The translations under genes and the position numbers were made by a program. This document shows, one piece after another, positions 15,128 to 18,960 of a DNA stretch of 18,960 nt (position 1 is the first letter of the stretch; every line of letters starts with the position of its first letter). The stretch lies in NCBI GenBank assembly GCA_964624795.1, contig CAZUZS010000080.1, positions 1-18,960 on the forward strand, in the 5' to 3' direction. The notes under the pieces are model-generated. The model saw only the letters and a program-made list of their open reading frames with translations, searched no databases and had not been told where the DNA came from. This DNA is from CAZUZS01 sp964624795 (GTDB lineage: Bacteria > Calditrichota > Calditrichia > RBG-13-44-9).

Positions 15128-15511
15128 TCATTCTTTTCTCTGCTCGTTCGTGCTACTATTCTTCTTTCTGGCTGCCAAATCCGCTGCAAACTGGCGAATC
15201 AGTGCATTCCGGCAGTAAGGATGCCCGCAGGAAACCAGCCTATTATCGGTAAGGCACAATCCATTGCATTCCGAAGTCAGGAAGGCGGTTTCTCTCTCCA
15301 TTAGGCCGGGAATCAAATCTTTAAAGAGCATAACCGGCACCGCCAACGTAGTCTGGCAATTCGGAGCATCGTGATGGAAGAGCAAAATGCTTTTATTCCC
15401 ATCCAAGAAATGCGCTTGGAAACCAAGCGGAATCAGACCATCTAACTTGAGGAATTCATCCCGCGATTCCCATATTTTCCCGCAACTTCGACATATCTTA
15501 AAAGCATCCAT
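15128..15511 (-). CDS. Cys-rich conserved-hypothetical-type protein
   Basis: The frame includes a TTG at 15526, but ATG 15511, with GGGA about 9 nt upstream, is more likely: 127 residues. It opens MDAFKICRSCGKIW, a CxxC knuckle (C7/C10). A middle section ends LLFHHDAPNCQTTLAVPV (C52). A second Cys cluster C82, C86, C95, C100 (SECNGLC..., SCGHPYC) precedes a Lys/Ser-rich tail. I recall similar uncharacterised proteins with a CGxxW start, 'LIGYQ..F' and 'C.TTLA.P' motifs from other anaerobic bacteria, but no named function. A metal site (zinc or Fe-S) shared between the two clusters is inferred. It is isolated by 223 bp from rluA upstream and 164 bp from the methyltransferase downstream. Confidence 0.75.
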   Translation of the reverse strand: MDAFKICRSCGKIWESRDEFLKLDGLIPLGFQAHFLDGNKSILLFHHDAPNCQTTLAVPVMLFKDLIPGLMERETAFLTSECNGLCLTDNRLVSCGHPYCRNALIRQFAADLAARKKNSSTNEQRKE

Positions 15512-15667
15512 TGCATTTAATCCCAAAAGTTCAATCCATTCAAAATACCAACAATATTACACATTATCAATCATATTTACCCGACACCGGAGAAATATTT
15601 GCTTTGTGACATGGCCGCCAACAGCGTTGCAGTAATTCAAATGTGATGAAAAATTTGTTTTGCCGCC

Positions 15668-15691
15668 GGCTGTTGGTCCTTCAACACAGCC
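15668..15691 (-). terminator. Hairpin downstream of the pseudouridine synthase gene
   Basis: GGCTGT (15668-15673) and ACAGCC (15686-15691) form a 6-bp GC-rich stem 44 bp beyond the rluA-type stop. On the minus strand it is followed by GGCGGCAAAACAAATTTTTC, so the U-tract is too distant for a textbook terminator. Confidence 0.25.
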
Positions 15692-15734
15692 GCCGACCAG
15701 GCATTTCTTTGAATGTTGCCTTCACTGGCGGCTC

Positions 15735-16526
15735 TTAGAACAAAGTATTCCATTTATGAAGCGCCTTTAACAACGCCTGAAAATCCTTCGGAGGCTCGGC
15801 CTGGAGCAACATCTCCTCTCCGGTGGCAGAATGCACAAATCGAATCTTCCAGGCATGAAGGGTAAGCCGGGAAATCAACGCCGGGATTTCGTCGTCTCCA
15901 CCCGGGGGACGAATGCCAGGTTTGATTGCGGAAATAAGCAGACGACTGTTGCGGGAATAAAGGGGATCCACCGCCAGGGGGTGCCCTATGGCCCGAAGGT
16001 GGATACGGATCTGGTGTGTTCGGCCGGTTTGCGGATAGACTTCCAGCAGAGAAAACCGCCGGAACTGTTCGGTAGTTTTGTAGCTTGTGAGTGAAGGCCG
16101 GCCGCTCGGGTCAATTTTGACCCTCCCGCGCGGCGCCGTTGCAATGGGCAAATTGATCTCCCCTTCCGGCGGTTCGGGTTTGCCGGCGACGACCGCCAGA
16201 TACGTCTTGTGCACTTCGTTTTTTTCAAATAGCGAATTCAGCATACGGTGGCTTTGTTCGTTTCGCGCAAACAGCACAATTCCACTTGTATCGGCGTCGA
16301 TGCGGTGAACGACCAGGACATTCTGTTCACCATCCCCCAATTCCTTCCGGAGATGCTCCGCCAAGAGATCGCGAAGATTAGGGAGCCTGGCATTCCAGCG
16401 ATCGGGAATCACCCGCAGATCGGACGGCTTGTTTACGGCCAGAATATCAGCATCCTGGTAAATGATCTCAACCGACTGTTTGCGCCCTTCCCCGTTTCGA
16501 ATATTGAATTTGCGTTTTTCGCTCAT
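15735..16526 (-). CDS. RluA-family pseudouridine synthase
   Basis: 263 residues. Enzymes of this family isomerise specific uridines of rRNA or tRNA to pseudouridine. Motif I with the catalytic aspartate is VVHRIDADTSGIVLFAR (D77 in HRID). Motif II is VNKPSDLRVIP (31-41). The RNA-binding motif III is QTGRTHQIRIHL (166-177), followed by GHPLAVDPLY. There is no N-terminal S4 domain; the protein starts with a short basic extension, so it is closer to the RluA/TruC/RluC-like single-domain members, and the exact target site cannot be assigned. Its ATG overlaps the stop of the ClC gene as ATGA (16523-16526), and no separate ribosome-binding site is visible, so translation is likely coupled to ClC. 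Confidence 0.95.
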   Translation of the reverse strand: MSEKRKFNIRNGEGRKQSVEIIYQDADILAVNKPSDLRVIPDRWNARLPNLRDLLAEHLRKELGDGEQNVLVVHRIDADTSGIVLFARNEQSHRMLNSLFEKNEVHKTYLAVVAGKPEPPEGEINLPIATAPRGRVKIDPSGRPSLTSYKTTEQFRRFSLLEVYPQTGRTHQIRIHLRAIGHPLAVDPLYSRNSRLLISAIKPGIRPPGGDDEIPALISRLTLHAWKIRFVHSATGEEMLLQAEPPKDFQALLKALHKWNTLF

Positions 16527-18601
16527 GTAACATGCTTCAATGTTTCGATATCCTTACTTCTCCCCATGACCACCAGCACATCCTCCGTATGAAGAATTTC
16601 GTCTGCACCTGGAATAATCTGCGGCGCATCCTGGTTGTCGGAATCTCTCTTTATCATTAAAATGTGAATGCTAAAGCGTGCACCGATATTGATGTCCTTT
16701 ATGCTTTTGCCTATAAAAGATGGCGGAACCGGCACTTCCGTCATCACATAATCATCAATCAAATCCACCATCGGCATCTTTTCCAATAGCTTGACGGATG
16801 ATGAAATCTCCTGGCTCAGGTTTCGTTTTACCAGTTCGTGGTTGTAAGCATCGATCACATCCTTTCGGTTGACGACACCAATAATCTGCGAGGAAGTCTT
16901 GGCATCTACGACCGGAAATTCTTCCGTATCGTAGCGCCCAAAAAGTTTCATCACGCCATCCAGATCATCATCCATGTGGACCCGCGGAAGATCGGTGTTC
17001 ACCAGGTCAATCGCAATTAGCAAATCGGTAAGATAGTCCTGGTCCAGGAGCGCCCGCCGGACTTCCTGCAGGGAGACACCACCCACCAGTTTTTTCTCCT
17101 TGTTGATAACAAAAAAATGGGAGTGCGGGCTGTTCACAACCAGCTCCAGCAGCGCCTTAAAACTTAATTCGGGCGGAATGATTACCGGGTTTTGCCGAAT
17201 GACTTCGCGAACGCGAAGTGACCGCAAAACATTGATTTCCCTGCCCAGAAAAAGGTCGACACCGCGCCGCAACAGCTTCAAAGTGTAGATAGACTCTTTT
17301 TTTAATTTGGTGGTCAGCAGGGTGGCGATGATGGTGGAAATCATCAGCGGGAGAATAATTTTGTAATCGTTTGTCAGCTCAAAAATGATGAGAATAGCAG
17401 TAATCGGTGCGTGTGTGGCGCCCGCCACCACCGCCCCCATTCCCACCAATGAGTAAGCGCCGGATGTTGCCGAGTATTGCGGAAACAACTGATTGACAAG
17501 CGCCCCGAAAAAGCCGCCGGTCATGGTTCCCAGGAAAAGTGACGGGGCAAAAATTCCTCCCGAACCGCCCGATCCCAGGCTGATGCTGGTAGCCAGCAGT
17601 TTCAGAAAAATCAAGAGGAACATCATGGTCCAGGAGAGCTGCCCCAACAGCGCGAGGTTCATGCTGTTGTAACCGACGCCGTAAATGTCCGGGGAAAAAG
17701 CGCCCATGATGCCAACCATAAGGCCGCCAATCGTGGTCTTCATGATAGCGTTCATTTTCAGGTTATCAAAGAAATCTTCGAAGCCGTAGAGAACCTTGAT
17801 AAACAACAGGGCAACCAAACCGGAAAGCAAGCCGAGAATTACATACGGGATGAGCTCAAAAGGACTGACCAGAACATAGTGCGGCACCTGGAACGCCGGG
17901 AAATCGCCCAGAAAATGGCGGGAAACGACCGTAGCCATCACAGAGGCAATTACGATTGGGCTGAACTGCGCCACACCGAAATCGCCCAGGATGATCTCAA
18001 CACTGAACAGCGCGCCTGCCACCGGCGCATTAAACGCTGCGGCAATTCCGGCTGCTGCCCCGCAGCCGACGAATATTTTCATGCGGGTCGGATTCACCCG
18101 CAAAAATTGTCCTATCGATGATCCGATGGAGGAGCCAATCTGGATTACCGGGCCTTCACGTCCGGTAGAGCCGCCGGAGCCGATACAGACCGCAGATGCA
18201 AGCAATTTGGCGATAACCACGCGTGCGCGAATCACACCGTTTCGCAGGGCAATTGCTTCCATCACTTCCGGAACGCCGTGTCCCTTGGCTTCCTGGGCCA
18301 CAAAATAGACGATACTGCCGACAATCGCCCCGCCAACGGTCGGCGCCAGGATCTTTACATAAAGGGGAACGGTTCGAAGATATTCCAGGTTGGCGCTCCA
18401 GTCCCCCCAGAATATTTTCTGAAAAAGCTTTATTGAAAACTGAATTCCCACTGCACCCAATCCGCCCAGCACACCGATAATCAGCGCCACAATAATCATG
18501 AAAGTGTGTTCGGTTGCGCGGAATTTGAGGAAGTTTTCGGAAAGAAAAATATTAAAATTTCTTCGGAAGGACCGCAATACAGAGGAGAGATTGGTTTTCA
18601 T
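16523..18601 (-). CDS. ClC chloride channel/transporter with CBS pair and TrkA_C domain
   Basis: The frame opens at a TTG at 18682, but ATG 18601 (692 residues) better fits the family; neither has a clear Shine-Dalgarno. Residues about 30-440 are the ClC membrane domain: GHGVPEV (107-113) where many ClCs have GSGxPE, GSGGSTGREGPVIQ with gating Glu E149, GGIFAPS (348-354) and the central Tyr Y439. In ALFSVEIIL the position of the internal proton glutamate of E. coli ClC (E203) is I203, with E202 before it, so Cl-/H+ exchange may be altered or absent. Two CBS domains follow (about 463-525 and 530-590), then a TrkA_C/RCK_C domain (about 610-690, IIPGADEILHTEDVLVVMG), both likely ligand-sensing modules in the cytoplasm. 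Coupled by ATGA overlap to the pseudouridine synthase gene. Confidence 0.93.
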   Translation of the reverse strand: MKTNLSSVLRSFRRNFNIFLSENFLKFRATEHTFMIIVALIIGVLGGLGAVGIQFSIKLFQKIFWGDWSANLEYLRTVPLYVKILAPTVGGAIVGSIVYFVAQEAKGHGVPEVMEAIALRNGVIRARVVIAKLLASAVCIGSGGSTGREGPVIQIGSSIGSSIGQFLRVNPTRMKIFVGCGAAAGIAAAFNAPVAGALFSVEIILGDFGVAQFSPIVIASVMATVVSRHFLGDFPAFQVPHYVLVSPFELIPYVILGLLSGLVALLFIKVLYGFEDFFDNLKMNAIMKTTIGGLMVGIMGAFSPDIYGVGYNSMNLALLGQLSWTMMFLLIFLKLLATSISLGSGGSGGIFAPSLFLGTMTGGFFGALVNQLFPQYSATSGAYSLVGMGAVVAGATHAPITAILIIFELTNDYKIILPLMISTIIATLLTTKLKKESIYTLKLLRRGVDLFLGREINVLRSLRVREVIRQNPVIIPPELSFKALLELVVNSPHSHFFVINKEKKLVGGVSLQEVRRALLDQDYLTDLLIAIDLVNTDLPRVHMDDDLDGVMKLFGRYDTEEFPVVDAKTSSQIIGVVNRKDVIDAYNHELVKRNLSQEISSSVKLLEKMPMVDLIDDYVMTEVPVPPSFIGKSIKDINIGARFSIHILMIKRDSDNQDAPQIIPGADEILHTEDVLVVMGRSKDIETLKHVT

Positions 18602-18906
18602 TCGCAAAGACAACTTTTCCGGTTTCAGATTTCTGACCGGGCAATTTAAAATAAAAACAGGGATAATAAAAGGTAAAATCAAACGGGAGAAGAAGATATT
18701 TAGAGGAAATCAGTGGCCCGCGCATTCTTTCGAATGACGAAGAAATGTGTTTTCAACGTCTTCCCGCTGCGCGAATTTGTCTATTCTACCTGCATGAGAA
18801 GGTGATAGAAAACGCAGTGATTTATCCTTATATTAGAAGTCACTGGAGGTGAAAAAATAGATTCGCAATCGTCAACCATACCTGACCACAATACTCTGGG
18901 GCAACC
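18602..18906. promoter_or_regulatory. Divergent gap between ClC gene and right-edge gene
   Basis: 305 bp of AT-rich sequence between divergent genes. An in-frame TTG-initiated extension of ClC to 18682 is possible but unsupported. GGAGGTG at 18845-18851 is a strong Shine-Dalgarno match not followed by a standard start codon. GGGG at 18898-18901 sits 5 nt before ATG 18907. No convincing -35/-10 pair was found on either strand. Confidence 0.35.
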
Positions 18907-18960
18907 ATGTCGTCAAAATATAAAAAAATGGATTTCAGTGGCATAAAAACCTACTCCATT
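18907..18960 (+). CDS. Start of a possible deoxyhypusine synthase-like protein (partial)
   Basis: Eighteen codons run from ATG 18907 to the right edge and read MSSKYKKMDFSGIKTYSI. A GGGG ribosome-binding element is 5 nt upstream, and an in-frame stop at 18883-18885 limits longer starts. The wording 'xxDFSxIKTYxI' resembles the N-terminus of bacterial deoxyhypusine synthase-like proteins (DS family), which in some bacteria act in polyamine metabolism because eIF5A is absent. Eighteen residues cannot establish this; the rest lies outside the window. Confidence 0.42.
   Translation, partial: MSSKYKKMDFSGIKTYSI

Overview
The window reads as bacterial chromosome with dense single-domain housekeeping genes. 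I see no rRNA, tRNA, CRISPR array, transposase or phage gene. Several features suggest a Gram-negative member of the FCB superphylum (Calditrichota / Ignavibacteriota / candidate KSB1-like): an outer-membrane barrel protein fused to a secreted peptidase and beta-propeller, a DUF3108 protein, a DUF6600 lipoprotein, the FCB-like wording of FtsH and of DnaA domain I, and a bacterial deoxyhypusine-synthase-like start. This placement is inference from protein style, not a database result.

Layout. 1-871 (-): 5' part of a Trp-rich DUF6600 lipoprotein, running off the left edge. 1095-6408 (-): an apparent two-gene operon, a 1076-residue exported metallopeptidase/propeller/Omp85-type barrel protein followed 25 bp later by ftsH. 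6409-6817: divergent regulatory region. 6818-8356 (+): yifB/comM-type AAA+ ATPase. 8443-9207 (+): COG0731-like radical SAM protein with a possible leaderless promoter. 9355-9648 (-): small, very acidic orphan protein. 9649-10479: 831 bp without a convincing gene, holding three perfect inverted repeats within 160 bp. 10480-10674 (-): rpmB (ribosomal protein L28, zinc-type). 10675-11047: divergent region with a parS-like 16-mer and a strong sigma70-type promoter. 11048-12493 (+): a full-length but degenerate DnaA-family protein. 12709-13665 (+): exported DUF3108 protein. Then, all on (-): YkvA/DUF1232 membrane protein (13866-14258), class I SAM methyltransferase (14295-14963), Cys-rich conserved-hypothetical-like protein (15128-15511), RluA-type pseudouridine synthase (15735-16526) and a ClC-CBS-CBS-TrkA_C chloride transporter/channel (16523-18601). 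The last two overlap at ATGA. 18907 to the edge (+): first 18 codons of a possible deoxyhypusine synthase-like gene.

How the genes fit together. The left third concerns the cell envelope: an outer-membrane protein with its own periplasmic peptidase and propeller is apparently co-transcribed with the inner-membrane quality-control protease FtsH. The centre holds ribosome, DNA-handling and RNA/SAM enzymes. The right third mixes membrane transport with RNA modification.

The strongest candidate for something undescribed is the DnaA-family protein at 11048-12493. It keeps domain I, Walker A/B and the domain IV fold. By alignment from memory it has lost the arginine finger (Phe in place of Arg), the sensor-2 Arg (His) and much of the DnaA-box reading motif. 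It is preceded by a 14/16 match to the ParB-binding parS palindrome. Second is the peptidase-propeller-Omp85 barrel fusion.
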